Origin: Saccharospirillum sp039982735
GTDB lineage: Bacteria > Pseudomonadota > Gammaproteobacteria > Pseudomonadales > Natronospirillaceae
Direction of reading: 5' to 3'
Assembly: GCF_039982735.1 (NCBI RefSeq)
Contig: NZ_JBDWXV010000011.1
Span: forward strand, 434,001-498,000
DNA: 64,000 bases
Every line of letters starts with the position of its first letter. The first letter of the stretch is position 1. The position numbers and the translations under genes are program-made. Under the pieces are notes generated by a model. It ran no database searches, had not been told where the DNA came from, and saw nothing but the letters and a program-made list of their open reading frames with translations. Shown here piece by piece: positions 26,115-35,083 of this stretch.

Positions 26115-27089
26115 ATGAAAATAGCCTTTGTTGTTTGCGAACAGGCCCTGATGACGGGACTGGCCCTGCCGCTGGAGATGTTTTACGCCGCCAGCCGACA
26201 CCGGGTTCGCCACCGGCGCCAGGAGAACCTGACGCTACAAGTGGTGGGTGAGGCGACAACAACGGTATTGACCGGTGGCCTGCGCATCGTGCCCGATACC
26301 AACTTTGATCAGGCCGACCAGGCTGACCTGGTGTTTGTGCCCCCTTTGTGGGGAACTCCCTGGCCAGTGCTGCAAGGCAGTCAGCCGCTGCAGCGCTGGC
26401 TGGCCAGACAATACCAGGCCGGGGCGCGCCTGGCGGCGACTGGAACCGGCGTTGGGCATCTGGCCGAAGCTGGCTTACTGGCTGGCCGGGTGGCGACAAC
26501 GCACTGGTATTACCTGGAACGCTTTGCCCGCCGCTATCCGGCTATCCGCTTCGAGGGGCACCATTTCGTGACCCATGAAGATGGGATCTATTGTGCTGGC
26601 TCGATCAATGCCCAGACCGACCTGGTACTGTTTCTGATTGAACAGTCCTTCGGCGAGGAAGCGCTGGCCCTGGTGGAACGACAGTTTATGCATGAGCTGA
26701 AACGCACCTTTTCAACGCCGTATTTTGAACCGGGTGGGGCGATTCATCACGATGAGGGGGTGAGCCTGGTGCAGTCGTGGGTTCGCCAGCATCTGGCGGA
26801 GGAGATTACCGTCGATGCTCTGGCGGGCCTGCTCGATCAATCGGTGCGAAATTTCAGCCGCCGGTTTACCCAGGCGACCGGCGAGAGCCCAATGGAGTAT
26901 GTGCAACGTCTGCGTCTGGAGCACGCCCGAGAATTGCTGCGCGACAGCAACCTGACCGTGGCCGAAGTCGCCGAGTTGAGTGGTTACCGCAATCCGGCCT
27001 ATTTCGGCAAGGTTTTTCGGCAAAAACTGTCACTGACACCGGGCGCATACCGCAAGGTAGTGCGCAGCAAGGTGTTTGCGGCCGGTTAG
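26115..27089 (+). CDS. GlxA-family transcriptional regulator (DJ-1/PfpI plus AraC HTH)
   Basis: The 324-residue protein has an N-terminal class-I glutamine amidotransferase-like (DJ-1/PfpI) domain, from IAFVVCEQALMTGLALPLE to about residue 185, and a C-terminal AraC helix-turn-helix pair (VDALAGLLDQSVRNFSRRF and VAEVAELSGYRNPAYFGKVF). This is the GlxA layout, used for sensing small nitrogen-containing or lipid-derived molecules. The ATG at 26115 follows GAGAGCC; a TTG at 26109 is in frame. It is divergent from the ketosynthase gene and may control it. The stop overlaps the convergent DUF2069 gene by 4 bases. Confidence 0.88.
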   Translation: MKIAFVVCEQALMTGLALPLEMFYAASRHRVRHRRQENLTLQVVGEATTTVLTGGLRIVPDTNFDQADQADLVFVPPLWGTPWPVLQGSQPLQRWLARQYQAGARLAATGTGVGHLAEAGLLAGRVATTHWYYLERFARRYPAIRFEGHHFVTHEDGIYCAGSINAQTDLVLFLIEQSFGEEALALVERQFMHELKRTFSTPYFEPGGAIHHDEGVSLVQSWVRQHLAEEITVDALAGLLDQSVRNFSRRFTQATGESPMEYVQRLRLEHARELLRDSNLTVAEVAELSGYRNPAYFGKVFRQKLSLTPGAYRKVVRSKVFAAG

Positions 27090-27499
27090 TCCGACGGTTC
27101 GTTTTTCGCGCGTGCTTTGGCCGCTTTTTTGAGTGGGCGTAACCAGGCGACGGCATAGATAAAGGTGGCGAGGGTGGTACCTGTCAGCAGCAAACCGCCG
27201 AGCAGGCCGCGCGGTGAGAAGATCAGCACGATGCCGTAGATCAGGTAACCCAACAGCAAAAAACTCATCCAGCTGACGCCGCCCGGGGTAGGGCGCAGCG
27301 CAACCAGAACAACCAACAACAGAGGCAGGCTGACAAAGAAACCAACGACCAGGCAGGAGGCAATCCATTCGCCCACCGGCATGCTGCCAAAGGCCGGTCC
27401 GTACAGAAAGGCCCCGGCATAGATGCTCAAAAACATCAGCCAGTAGCTGGTGCGCAGTCGACGGTTCAGATTAACCGTCTGGCCTTTTTCATTCGTCAT
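27086..27499 (-). CDS. DUF2069 family membrane protein
   Basis: The 137-residue protein has four hydrophobic segments, starting with SYWLMFLSIYAGAFLYG, and ends in a basic tail (LKKAAKARAKNEPSD). It matches DUF2069 proteins that lie beside wrbA and arsC homologues in many gammaproteobacteria. Function is unknown. Its start overlaps the wrbA 3' end by 11 bases. Confidence 0.78.
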   Translation of the reverse strand: MTNEKGQTVNLNRRLRTSYWLMFLSIYAGAFLYGPAFGSMPVGEWIASCLVVGFFVSLPLLLVVLVALRPTPGGVSWMSFLLLGYLIYGIVLIFSPRGLLGGLLLTGTTLATFIYAVAWLRPLKKAAKARAKNEPSD

Positions 27500-28088
27500 C
27501 AGTACCTACCTTCAGTGCAAGTTGAGCCAGGCGTTTGCCCTGGTGTCTGGCCAGTTGGCGAACCTCATCGGTTAGTGGCCGGTGTGACGGTCCGGCTACG
27601 TGAGAGCTGCCATAGGGCGTACCCCCCTGAAAGCCGTCGTGCAGGTGCTTTTCGGTGAACGGCAGCCCGGTGATGATCATGCCATGGTGCAGCAGAGGGA
27701 TCATCATCGACAACAGGGTCGACTCCTGACCGCCATGCGGGGTCGTGGTACTGGTAAACACACTGGCGGGTTTGCCCACCAGTTTGCCCGATACCCAGAG
27801 TGAGGAGCTTTGCTCGAGAAAATATTTCAGCGACGCGGCCATATTGCCAAAGCGACCGGGTGAGCCGAGTGCCAGACCGTGACAGTTGGCGAGATCGTCG
27901 AGTGTGCAGAACAAGGGGCCATCGTCAGGAATGTCGCTGCCCATTACTTCATGGTCGGCGCGCACTGCCGGCACGGTTCTCAGTCGCGACTCGATGCCAG
28001 CCACTTCATCGACGCCGGAGGCGATGGCTTCAGCCAGTTGCGCCAGGCTGCCGTAGCGGCTGTAATACAGAATCAGCAAATAGGGCAC
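27489..28088 (-). CDS. wrbA: WrbA-type NAD(P)H:quinone oxidoreductase
   Basis: The 199-residue flavodoxin-like protein binds FMN and reduces quinones by two electrons. Motifs are ILYYSRYGSLAQLA at the N-terminus (phosphate loop), GSPGRFGNMAASLKYFLEQ and FTSTTTPHGGQESTLLSM. The start is GTG at 28088, three bases before the end of the ArsC-like gene, so no gap exists between the two. The arsC-wrbA-DUF2069 order is common in related genomes and suggests a shared redox-stress role. Confidence 0.9.
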   Translation of the reverse strand: MPYLLILYYSRYGSLAQLAEAIASGVDEVAGIESRLRTVPAVRADHEVMGSDIPDDGPLFCTLDDLANCHGLALGSPGRFGNMAASLKYFLEQSSSLWVSGKLVGKPASVFTSTTTPHGGQESTLLSMMIPLLHHGMIITGLPFTEKHLHDGFQGGTPYGSSHVAGPSHRPLTDEVRQLARHQGKRLAQLALKVGTDDE

Positions 28089-28436
28089 TTACAGAATCTC
28101 CCGAATGGCTTCGGGCGGGCGGCCAACACGTGCCCCTTTGCCGGTTACCAGTATGGGTCGCTCAAGCAATTTTGGGAACCGGACCATGGCATCCAATATC
28201 TGTTCATCGCTGCTGCTGCTGTCGAGTCCGGCCGTCTTTGCATCGGCTTCCTTGCGACGCAGTACATCGGCGGCAGAGAGACCCAGTTGCTTCAGCAGGG
28301 TTTTCAGTTCGGCGACAGACAGGGGGTCGGTGAGATACAGTCTGACCTGGTAATCGATGCCCGCGTCGTCAAGCAAAGCTTTGGCTTCGCGGGATTTGGA
28401 ACAACGCGGATTGTGATACAAGACGGGGGTGGTCAT
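28089..28436 (-). CDS. arsC: ArsC-family arsenate reductase (glutaredoxin-coupled type)
   Basis: The 115-residue protein has the ArsC pattern: catalytic Cys in YHNPRCSKSREA at residues 6-17, FPKLLERPILV with the phosphate-binding Arg, and the C-terminal RVGRPPEAI. The ATG at 28436 is used; an upstream in-frame start at 28460 would add eight residues. No arsenite pump (arsB/acr3) or arsR lies nearby, so a general thiol-redox role is as likely as true arsenic resistance. It is followed directly by wrbA. Confidence 0.85.
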   Translation of the reverse strand: MTTPVLYHNPRCSKSREAKALLDDAGIDYQVRLYLTDPLSVAELKTLLKQLGLSAADVLRRKEADAKTAGLDSSSSDEQILDAMVRFPKLLERPILVTGKGARVGRPPEAIREIL

Positions 28437-28578
28437 GGCGGATATCCTGTCAGTCAACATGAGAGGCGACTCTGGCCCGGGGCCCTCGGGTACTTGAACG
28501 AGGAAACAGGGCGAAAGGTCTGCGGGGATTGTAATGAGTAACGCAGCAGAGTGACACCACCGGGCTCAAGGAGACCCA

Positions 28579-29127
28579 ATGACTGAACTGGATAAGATGC
28601 GCAGCGGTGCAGTATTTAACCCGCTTGACCCTGAGCTTCGGCAGTTACGCTTTCAGGCCCGGGAGCGTTGCGCCCGGTTTGCCCATGCGCCCACCCCTGG
28701 CAACCTGAGACGACTGACCGCCCTGTTTGGCGCCTGCGGTCAACACACCTTTATCGAACCGGGCATACAGGTCGATTACGGCACTCAGATACGGTTGGCG
28801 GACAGGGTGTATCTGAATTTCGGGTGCGTGTTGCTCGACAGCGCCTGGATCGACATCGGCGAGGGAAGCCTGGTCGGGCCCGGCGTCCACCTTTATACCG
28901 TGTCACACCCGCTCCATACGGAGCAACGTGCTCTCGGTGAAGAATTTGCACGCCCCATTACCCTGGGTCGAAACGTATGGGTGGGTGGTCAGACGGTCAT
29001 TTTGCCGGGCGTTACCCTTGGCGATGGCGCGGTAGTGGCGGCCGGCTCGGTGGTTCGGGAATCGGTTCCAGCAAGGACTCTGGTGGCGGGTAACCCGGCC
29101 CGTTGGGTGAAGGAGTTACCGGCTTAA
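28579..29127 (+). CDS. Maltose/galactoside acetyltransferase-like hexapeptide protein
   Basis: The 182-residue protein is a left-handed beta-helix acetyltransferase of the Maa/LacA/NodL group. An N-terminal Maa domain (DKMRSGAVFNPLDPELRQL) is followed by hexapeptide repeats, with the catalytic His in LYTVSHPLHTEQR and the typical end VVAAGSVVRESVPARTLVAGNPAR. It acetylates a sugar or sugar-like hydroxyl using acetyl-CoA; the acceptor is unknown. The stop codon shares four bases with the convergent gene at 29124. Confidence 0.88.
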   Translation: MTELDKMRSGAVFNPLDPELRQLRFQARERCARFAHAPTPGNLRRLTALFGACGQHTFIEPGIQVDYGTQIRLADRVYLNFGCVLLDSAWIDIGEGSLVGPGVHLYTVSHPLHTEQRALGEEFARPITLGRNVWVGGQTVILPGVTLGDGAVVAAGSVVRESVPARTLVAGNPARWVKELPA

Positions 29128-29468
29128 CCCTCCGGCCCGAGCCCGTACAAGCGCTCAATTTCATTTTGATGCCACATCGCGGCTTCCGCACCCCGGTCAT
29201 TGCCCTGATAGACGCCGAGGGCCGTGAGCTGTTGAAAAAACCCGGGGCGTGGAATCGGATCTTTGCCGTTCTGTATGACCATAGCGGCCCGCTGCGGTCG
29301 CTCAAGGCGGGCATCGTCTTCCTGTATTGCTTCGAGCAAGGCCGCCAGCGCTTGAATTTGCCCTGGCGGGGTGAGGCCAATGGCATCGGCCACGGCCTTG
29401 TAAGTGGCTGTCATGCGGCGTAAGCGCAATCCTTCCAGTACATGCAGCAGAGCGTTGGTGTCGGTCAT
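29124..29468 (-). CDS. Conserved hypothetical protein, coupled to the desaturase gene
   Basis: I do not recognise the function of this 114-residue protein. The ATG at 29468 overlaps the desaturase stop in an ATGA arrangement, which argues that it is real and translationally coupled. It is mostly alpha-helical by composition: RRMTATYKAVADAIGL, then an Ala/Leu-rich helix, EDDARLERPQRAAMVIQNG, and PRPGFFQQLTALG near the end. The TYKAVADAIG stretch with the RPQRAA element resembles a small helical DNA- or ligand-binding fold. There is no signal peptide and no membrane segment. Confidence 0.65.
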   Translation of the reverse strand: MTDTNALLHVLEGLRLRRMTATYKAVADAIGLTPPGQIQALAALLEAIQEDDARLERPQRAAMVIQNGKDPIPRPGFFQQLTALGVYQGNDRGAEAAMWHQNEIERLYGLGPEG

Positions 29469-30661
29469 CGGGCGCCAATCGCAGCTGGTTTCAGGGTGTA
29501 TTGACGCAGCATGGCGGAGAACTCCGAGAGTGCCTCTACACCGGCTGCATCGGCTTTTTCGCACCAGGCTTTGAACGCTGCCATTAATTCCTCTTTCGAG
29601 CGGGTGCGCAACGACCAGATGTGATTGAGCTCTTCTTTCAGGCTGTGGAGCGTGCGCAGTTCCGGGTGTTTTTCAAAGAAAGTGTTCATCCAGTCGTGCC
29701 GTGCGTCATCCCAGTGTTCCTGGTTTTGCGACAGCCACTGCACCAGACCACGGTAATGCGCCCCGGCCGATGCCTTGATGCGGCGGTCACTTCGAATGGT
29801 GCGACGCAACACCTGCCGCTTGAACTGGGCCATTATACGAAAGCGGTCGTTGGCCGCAGCCAGAGCGGTATCGGCGTCGATCATGGATTTGCTGGCCACC
29901 TTGTGCACCACCGGGCCACGGCGAATGTCCCACGCCAGACCCATTAGCTGCAGGGTTCTGATGTAAAACCAGCCAATGTCGAATTCATACCAGCGCGAAG
30001 AGAGCCGGGCGGAGTTGGGGTAAGTGTGGTGATTGTTGTGCAACTCTTCCCCACCGATGAAGGCGGCGATGGGCACCAGATTGCGCGCGGCATCGGGGCT
30101 TTCAAAATTCCGGTAGCCCCAGTAGTGCGCAAGACCGTTAATAACGCCGGCAGCCCAGATAGGAATCCACAGCATTTGCACGGCCCAGATGGTCAACCCA
30201 ATGGGCCCGAAAAGGGCGATATTGATGGCGGCCATGACAGCGATGCCCAGGTAATTGCCAACCGGGTGGCTGTATATCTTGCGCTCCAGCCAGTCGTCCG
30301 GTGTGCCATTGCCAAAGCGCGACAGCGTCGCCGGGTCGGCGGCTTGCTTGTAGAGTTCCGAGCCTTCCAGCAAGACTTTTTTAATGCCCAGTACTTGCGG
30401 GCTGTGAGGGTCTTCTTCTGTTTCACAGGTCGCGTGATGGCGGCGGTGGATGGCCGTCCACTCCTTCGTTTTAATTGACGTGGTCAGCCACAGCCAAAAA
30501 CGAAAGGCGTGTTTCACGGCCGGGTGCAATTGCAGTGCTCTGTGGGCTGAATGCCGGTGGAGAAAGACGGTTACGGCAATAATGGTGAAGTGTGTCAGAA
30601 TCAGTGTATATACCAGTGGGTGCCACCACTGCCACTGCAACAGGCCGGTTGCCAGGGACAT
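29465..30661 (-). CDS. Membrane fatty acid desaturase
   Basis: The 398-residue integral membrane desaturase has the three His boxes that hold the di-iron centre: HRHSAH at residues 35-40, HRRHH at 72-76 and HNNHH at 208-212, with hydrophobic segments between them. It places a double bond (probably delta-9) in acyl-lipid or acyl-CoA chains and adjusts membrane fluidity. The ATG at 30661 is chosen because AAGAGGAAA lies just upstream and the first helix starts there. The C-terminal 150 residues are polar and helical. It is divergent from the cluster at 30938. Confidence 0.92.
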   Translation of the reverse strand: MSLATGLLQWQWWHPLVYTLILTHFTIIAVTVFLHRHSAHRALQLHPAVKHAFRFWLWLTTSIKTKEWTAIHRRHHATCETEEDPHSPQVLGIKKVLLEGSELYKQAADPATLSRFGNGTPDDWLERKIYSHPVGNYLGIAVMAAINIALFGPIGLTIWAVQMLWIPIWAAGVINGLAHYWGYRNFESPDAARNLVPIAAFIGGEELHNNHHTYPNSARLSSRWYEFDIGWFYIRTLQLMGLAWDIRRGPVVHKVASKSMIDADTALAAANDRFRIMAQFKRQVLRRTIRSDRRIKASAGAHYRGLVQWLSQNQEHWDDARHDWMNTFFEKHPELRTLHSLKEELNHIWSLRTRSKEELMAAFKAWCEKADAAGVEALSEFSAMLRQYTLKPAAIGAR

Positions 30662-30812
30662 TCGTATTTCCTCTTGAATTTCAGTCGTCAGTATAGGTCG
30701 GGCCGGGCTTACCTCCAACCCGGTTTACCCTGTATAGCCCAGACTAATGACGGGAACGCGGCAATAAGCGACGTACAGGGTCACTCTTGCGGAAGGGGAT
30801 CAAATTTAAAAG

Positions 30813-30828
30813 TGTGACAAAAGTCACA
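30813..30828 (+). promoter_or_regulatory. Consensus CRP/Vfr-type operator
   Basis: TGTGA at 30813-30817 and TCACA at 30824-30828 are separated by six bases, a perfect match to the CRP half-site consensus. It lies in the 276-base gap between the divergent desaturase and the DUF1592-like gene, centred about 117 bases before the latter's start and about 160 before the desaturase start. It could regulate either. A match this exact is expected well under once per window by chance. Confidence 0.75.
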
Positions 30829-30937
30829 TATGCCGCAATTTGTAAAGAGAGTGTGAAGCCGTTCCGCTTGCGTGTTCGCCTTTATTGCTATGTTCGCCCA
30901 ATTACCAATAGCCCTCGGCTGGGTGGAGCGAACAACT

Positions 30938-33376
30938 ATGGAATTGCAACAATCAAACAGTGATGTTTCCGGGTGGGTCCGGCGATTGGGTGGATTGGCA
31001 TTGGCCGGTCTGCTGACCATGCTGGTCGGCTGTGCCCAGGATTTCGACGGCGATGATACGTCAGCCCGGTCCCTGAACGAGGCCGGCAAGTCACTCTATG
31101 CCAAAGAATGCGCCTCCTGTCATGGCGGCAGTGGCGCGGGCGGCTCTGGCGGTCCACTGGTCGGCTGTGCATCTTGCGGCAGTACCGATTCTCTGATTGC
31201 CAAAATTAAAAAGGACATGCCCAGTGCGTCCAGTCCATTGCGTGGTCAGAATGCACAAGATGTTGCCGAGTATGTTTATGTCGCCTTCAATGAATCTACC
31301 AGGGGCAGTGTCGATCGGGCCATTCCCGGTGTTGCAACACTGACACCTCGCGAGGCGGTCTACAAGCTGGCGTTTGAGCTGGCCGGTCGCTTGCCGGAAC
31401 CTGAAGAAGTCACCCGTTTTTCAGAAAGTCTGGAAGGCGAGCGTGAAGTGGTAGCCGGATTCATGGAAGAAGATTACTTCTATGAACGGTTGAAAGACGT
31501 GTTCAATGACAGTTTTCAGACGGACGAATATCGCCGAACAAACGGTGGTCGACCGGATGAAGTGTACAACCGGGATGTCAATGATAACGACAATCAGAAC
31601 ATATTCGACAGTATGGACTGGTATGACCGTGTTCTGGATCCTGACAATAATGACATGGCTGACTTTCCGCTCAGTGAAGGCTACCTGCGTCATTTCTCTG
31701 ATGAAGCGCTGTCTCGCAAGCCGTTGTTGTTTGTTGAATTTCTGGCCCGCAACGACCGTGATTTTCGCGAGCTCGTCAGTGGAAAGTATACGGTTGCCAA
31801 TGCCTTCTCCTGGTATGCATTTGCCGGAGACACTGACAAGCCCAATGTAAGAGCGGTTGATCCCGATGCTTCGGCTAGCAATGGTGCTCTTCCGATACTG
31901 CCAGAGCCTGAATGGGACTCTTGGCCCAATGTTGAATCGTTGAACGACTATCTGGATGTCGCTGATCTGGTTGGCCGTGACACAAACGGTAACTCAACTC
32001 GGACCAATGGAAATTTGACCGCTCAATACGTCATGGAAGCATTTCCTTACGACCCACGCGACATTCGTGCTGTTCAGTTGTACTACACCGATGTGGGTGG
32101 CAACGTTAAAAATGCAGGTGTTCCACATTCGGGTGTTTTGACGGACTTGGTATTTCTTAATAAGTTTACGGCAATGGATACCAACCGCCATCGTCATCGT
32201 GCTCGCATGGTCTACTGGTTCTTTGGTGGCAAGGATTTGCTAGCCATTGAAGGAAACCGTGATGTTGCCGCTCTCGAACTGGATGAAGCGTCAAATGCGT
32301 CAGTGGGGATTAGTGATCCAACCAAGACAAATGCTGATTGTGTCGTCTGCCACAAAATAATGGACCCCGTTGCTGAAGCGTTCAGTCATTTTCGACTGGA
32401 TGGCGTCTACCAGGACGATGAAGAGCTGAGTGAGCTGGACCAGGGTGAAGTTCCACTCACGCCTGGTGTTCAGGTTGGCTGGTCACAGCTGGGTGCCGAT
32501 TTTGATGAATTCAGCCCCAGCAACAACTACAACGGACGAGAAGTGCAATGGCTCGGTGAAACCATCGCTCAGGATGCCGCTTATGCACGCGGTATCAGTC
32601 AGATTGTGGTGCGCGGATTAATTGGTCAACCAATTATGGGTGCCCCGAACCCGGATTCACCTCAGACTTATCGTGATGCCTATGCGCAGCAGTCCCGCTT
32701 GATTACCAATGCCGCCTCTGAATTTTCCGCCTCTGGCTATGACATCAAAGAGTTGGTTTTTGCGATCACCAAGAGTGGGTACTATCGAGCTCGCGGACTG
32801 TATCAGCCAGGTATGTCAGATGAATACGACAGCCTTGGCACAGCACGGTTGATTCCTGCTCACTTGCTGAATCAGAAATTGCGTTCGATCAATTCGGGCG
32901 GTTGGCGCAGTACGGTCAACCTTTACCAGCGCACGGGTCGCCGTTTTATGGGTGGTAAAGATTCTCGTGAAGTTTTGGAAGACGCAGACTCTGCCAGTGG
33001 CATTATCGCGACACTCACTCAGGCAATGGCCGTAGAGGAGTCTTGTGATGTGGTCCGAAATGAGTTCGATATAACAAGATCTGAACGCAGTTTGTTTCGA
33101 TTGGTAGAAACATCGACTGACTTGGAAAGTGACTCGGGTATTAACCGGCGTTCTGAAGCTCTGGCCATTCGCACCACCATTCAGTCGCTTTACCTGGCAT
33201 TACTGCATGAAGAAGTTGAGCTTAACAGTGAAGATGTGGACATCGCCTTCGAATTGTTCAGAACCGTCGTAACCGAGGACATTGAGTCCGGTTGTAACGT
33301 TTCGAGTAATGCCGAGCACGCCTGGTTTGCTGTGCTGGTGTATCTGATGAACGACTATCGCTTTATTTACGGATAA
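30938..33376 (+). CDS. Di-haem lipoprotein, DUF1592/DUF1588-like
   Basis: The 812-residue protein has a lipoprotein signal (TMLVGC, Cys32) and a cytochrome c haem site CASCH (Cys58, Cys61, His62) in an N-terminal c-type domain. A long middle region and a second CxxCH (Cys468-Val-Val-Cys471-His472) follow, the latter in the context CHKIMDPVAEAF. That context matches the DUF1592/DUF1588 group of cytochrome-like proteins known mostly from Planctomycetes and myxobacteria. It should sit on the periplasmic side of a membrane and carry electrons. The ATG at 30938 follows GGTGGAG. G+C is visibly lower than in flanking genes (24 of 60 in the line at 32101). Confidence 0.78.
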   Translation: MELQQSNSDVSGWVRRLGGLALAGLLTMLVGCAQDFDGDDTSARSLNEAGKSLYAKECASCHGGSGAGGSGGPLVGCASCGSTDSLIAKIKKDMPSASSPLRGQNAQDVAEYVYVAFNESTRGSVDRAIPGVATLTPREAVYKLAFELAGRLPEPEEVTRFSESLEGEREVVAGFMEEDYFYERLKDVFNDSFQTDEYRRTNGGRPDEVYNRDVNDNDNQNIFDSMDWYDRVLDPDNNDMADFPLSEGYLRHFSDEALSRKPLLFVEFLARNDRDFRELVSGKYTVANAFSWYAFAGDTDKPNVRAVDPDASASNGALPILPEPEWDSWPNVESLNDYLDVADLVGRDTNGNSTRTNGNLTAQYVMEAFPYDPRDIRAVQLYYTDVGGNVKNAGVPHSGVLTDLVFLNKFTAMDTNRHRHRARMVYWFFGGKDLLAIEGNRDVAALELDEASNASVGISDPTKTNADCVVCHKIMDPVAEAFSHFRLDGVYQDDEELSELDQGEVPLTPGVQVGWSQLGADFDEFSPSNNYNGREVQWLGETIAQDAAYARGISQIVVRGLIGQPIMGAPNPDSPQTYRDAYAQQSRLITNAASEFSASGYDIKELVFAITKSGYYRARGLYQPGMSDEYDSLGTARLIPAHLLNQKLRSINSGGWRSTVNLYQRTGRRFMGGKDSREVLEDADSASGIIATLTQAMAVEESCDVVRNEFDITRSERSLFRLVETSTDLESDSGINRRSEALAIRTTIQSLYLALLHEEVELNSEDVDIAFELFRTVVTEDIESGCNVSSNAEHAWFAVLVYLMNDYRFIYG

Positions 33377-33387
33377 GGGTCACCCAG

Positions 33388-35019
33388 ATGAAACGCCGTG
33401 ATTTTATTAAAACACTCAGTGCAACCGGTATGGCCGTGTGCAGCCCAATGGCATTGACGTCGCGTGCTTATGCGGAGTCGACACCCGTAAACCGGTATTT
33501 TGTATTCCTGCATCTGGGCGGAGGCTGGGATCCCACCTCATTGTGTAATCCCAAAGGGAATCGTTTGCGCAATAGCATTGATATCAATGCCCGCGAGGGG
33601 GCCTCACCGGTCAACAGATTCAGCGACGGAGCAATTCGGCGAGCGGTTGACGTGGCTATTGAAGCTGGCATCGATGCAGACATGCGATACGCGCCTTTTG
33701 TAGGGACCTTTAATCGCGATGATCGGGACAGTGATAATACTGGTCTGTCTATAGACATGATTCAGCGTATGCTGGCTGGTACCGTCGCTGGCGACGTTTT
33801 GAATGCGAACACCGAGTCCGGTTTTAGCTGGGCGGCGGCAAAATCTGGCAGTGCTGCGACGATACGGAGCAATGCGGCAGCTATTCTCGAAGGCTCTGTC
33901 GACACCATTAATTTTGGTGCCTTGGTTGCTGACAATGCGGACCTGTTTAATGGACTGGTTCGCAATGGCACGAACATGGCCGCTAACCTGTTTGTCTATG
34001 ATGCGTTTTATTGTCTGTATGCTCAGCATGTCCGTGTATTGAATGGCGTCGACAACCGCACTAATGGTCACGATACCGGTACTCGTTTCGCTGATACAGG
34101 CAGTATGGACCCGTCATACCCTGACTTCAGTGCACTGTATGCGGCTGCAAAAGGTGCCGAAATGCCACTGGCCTACATCACCGATGGTGGTGGTAATAAT
34201 GAGACGGCTGGCTTGGTGGCGCGTTCTAGTGCCAGTGATGTGGGCGTTTTTAGCGTACTGGCTAACCCGGAAGGTAACTACTTGAGCAATGGTCTCGATG
34301 CGTTGATTGAGCAAGCCAAAGATCAGCGCCGGGCTGTATTGGCCGAGAAGGAATCCCTTCCGCGGCGAGTTCGTTTGAAAAGTCAGTTGTACATGGTTCG
34401 TGATGAAGGCGTCGCTTTCTCCGGCGTGGCGGCAGAACTGGCCACGCCTCCGGTTGGAACAGCCGCCAGAGCATTGGATGACGAAGCCGGAAACAATAAC
34501 CGGCAGCGGCAAATGCGCATTGGCGCAGCTGCAATGGATGCTGGTATGGCGTCGTCCATGCAGATCGGGTTTGGCGGGTTCGACACGCATAACAACCATG
34601 ACAACAGTCATTTTCAACGCATCCGTACGGTATTGGTTGACCTGCATTACTTGTGGCGCGCGCTTGACGTGTACAACATTCGAGATAAAACCACCATCGT
34701 TCTTGGCTCGGACTTCGGCCGAACGCCATGGTTTAATGGCGGTGATGGCAAGGATCACTGGGCGGTTACCAGTTATATGCTGTTGGGGCGTGATGTCGTT
34801 GGCGGCAGTGTGGTTAATGCGACTGATGATTTGGTTGGTCCGCGTAATGTCCAGCTTCAAGATGGGCGGCTCGTTCCTACAGCCTCAAACAGCACGGGTA
34901 TCCGGATGACGCCCGCACACCTGCACCGGCAATTGCGGGCAGCTGGTAATATCCAGAACCACGCCTTTTCGCAACGTTTTCCGATTGACGTTGACGCAGA
35001 TCTGCCGATACTCGGCTAA
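33388..35019 (+). CDS. Tat-exported DUF1501 family protein
   Basis: The 543-residue protein begins with a twin-arginine signal (MKRRDFIKTLSATGM, cleavage probably after SRAYA) and has the DUF1501 signature late in the chain: GFGGFDTHNNHDNSH, LGSDFGRTPWFNGG and KDHWAVTSYMLLG. DUF1501 proteins are related to the alkaline phosphatase/sulfatase fold and are nearly always encoded beside DUF1592/DUF1588 or DUF1549-type cytochromes, as here, 11 bases after the previous stop. Tat export implies folding in the cytoplasm, perhaps around a metal. The gene shares the low G+C of its neighbour. Confidence 0.82.
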   Translation: MKRRDFIKTLSATGMAVCSPMALTSRAYAESTPVNRYFVFLHLGGGWDPTSLCNPKGNRLRNSIDINAREGASPVNRFSDGAIRRAVDVAIEAGIDADMRYAPFVGTFNRDDRDSDNTGLSIDMIQRMLAGTVAGDVLNANTESGFSWAAAKSGSAATIRSNAAAILEGSVDTINFGALVADNADLFNGLVRNGTNMAANLFVYDAFYCLYAQHVRVLNGVDNRTNGHDTGTRFADTGSMDPSYPDFSALYAAAKGAEMPLAYITDGGGNNETAGLVARSSASDVGVFSVLANPEGNYLSNGLDALIEQAKDQRRAVLAEKESLPRRVRLKSQLYMVRDEGVAFSGVAAELATPPVGTAARALDDEAGNNNRQRQMRIGAAAMDAGMASSMQIGFGGFDTHNNHDNSHFQRIRTVLVDLHYLWRALDVYNIRDKTTIVLGSDFGRTPWFNGGDGKDHWAVTSYMLLGRDVVGGSVVNATDDLVGPRNVQLQDGRLVPTASNSTGIRMTPAHLHRQLRAAGNIQNHAFSQRFPIDVDADLPILG

Positions 35020-35083
35020 CAAAAACAATCCTTTGGCAGTGTGCCCCCTGGGGCGCATTGCTTGCGGTAAACGGATAGTGCAG

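Noticed and set aside
33290..33300. GTTGTAACG core resembling TerF
   Set aside because: An 8-base core is expected about twice by chance in 128 kb of both strands, and this one encodes part of the DUF1592-like protein.
34114..34860. 248-residue open frame on the minus strand
   Set aside because: It lies opposite the DUF1501 gene and shows no recognisable domain or ribosome site.
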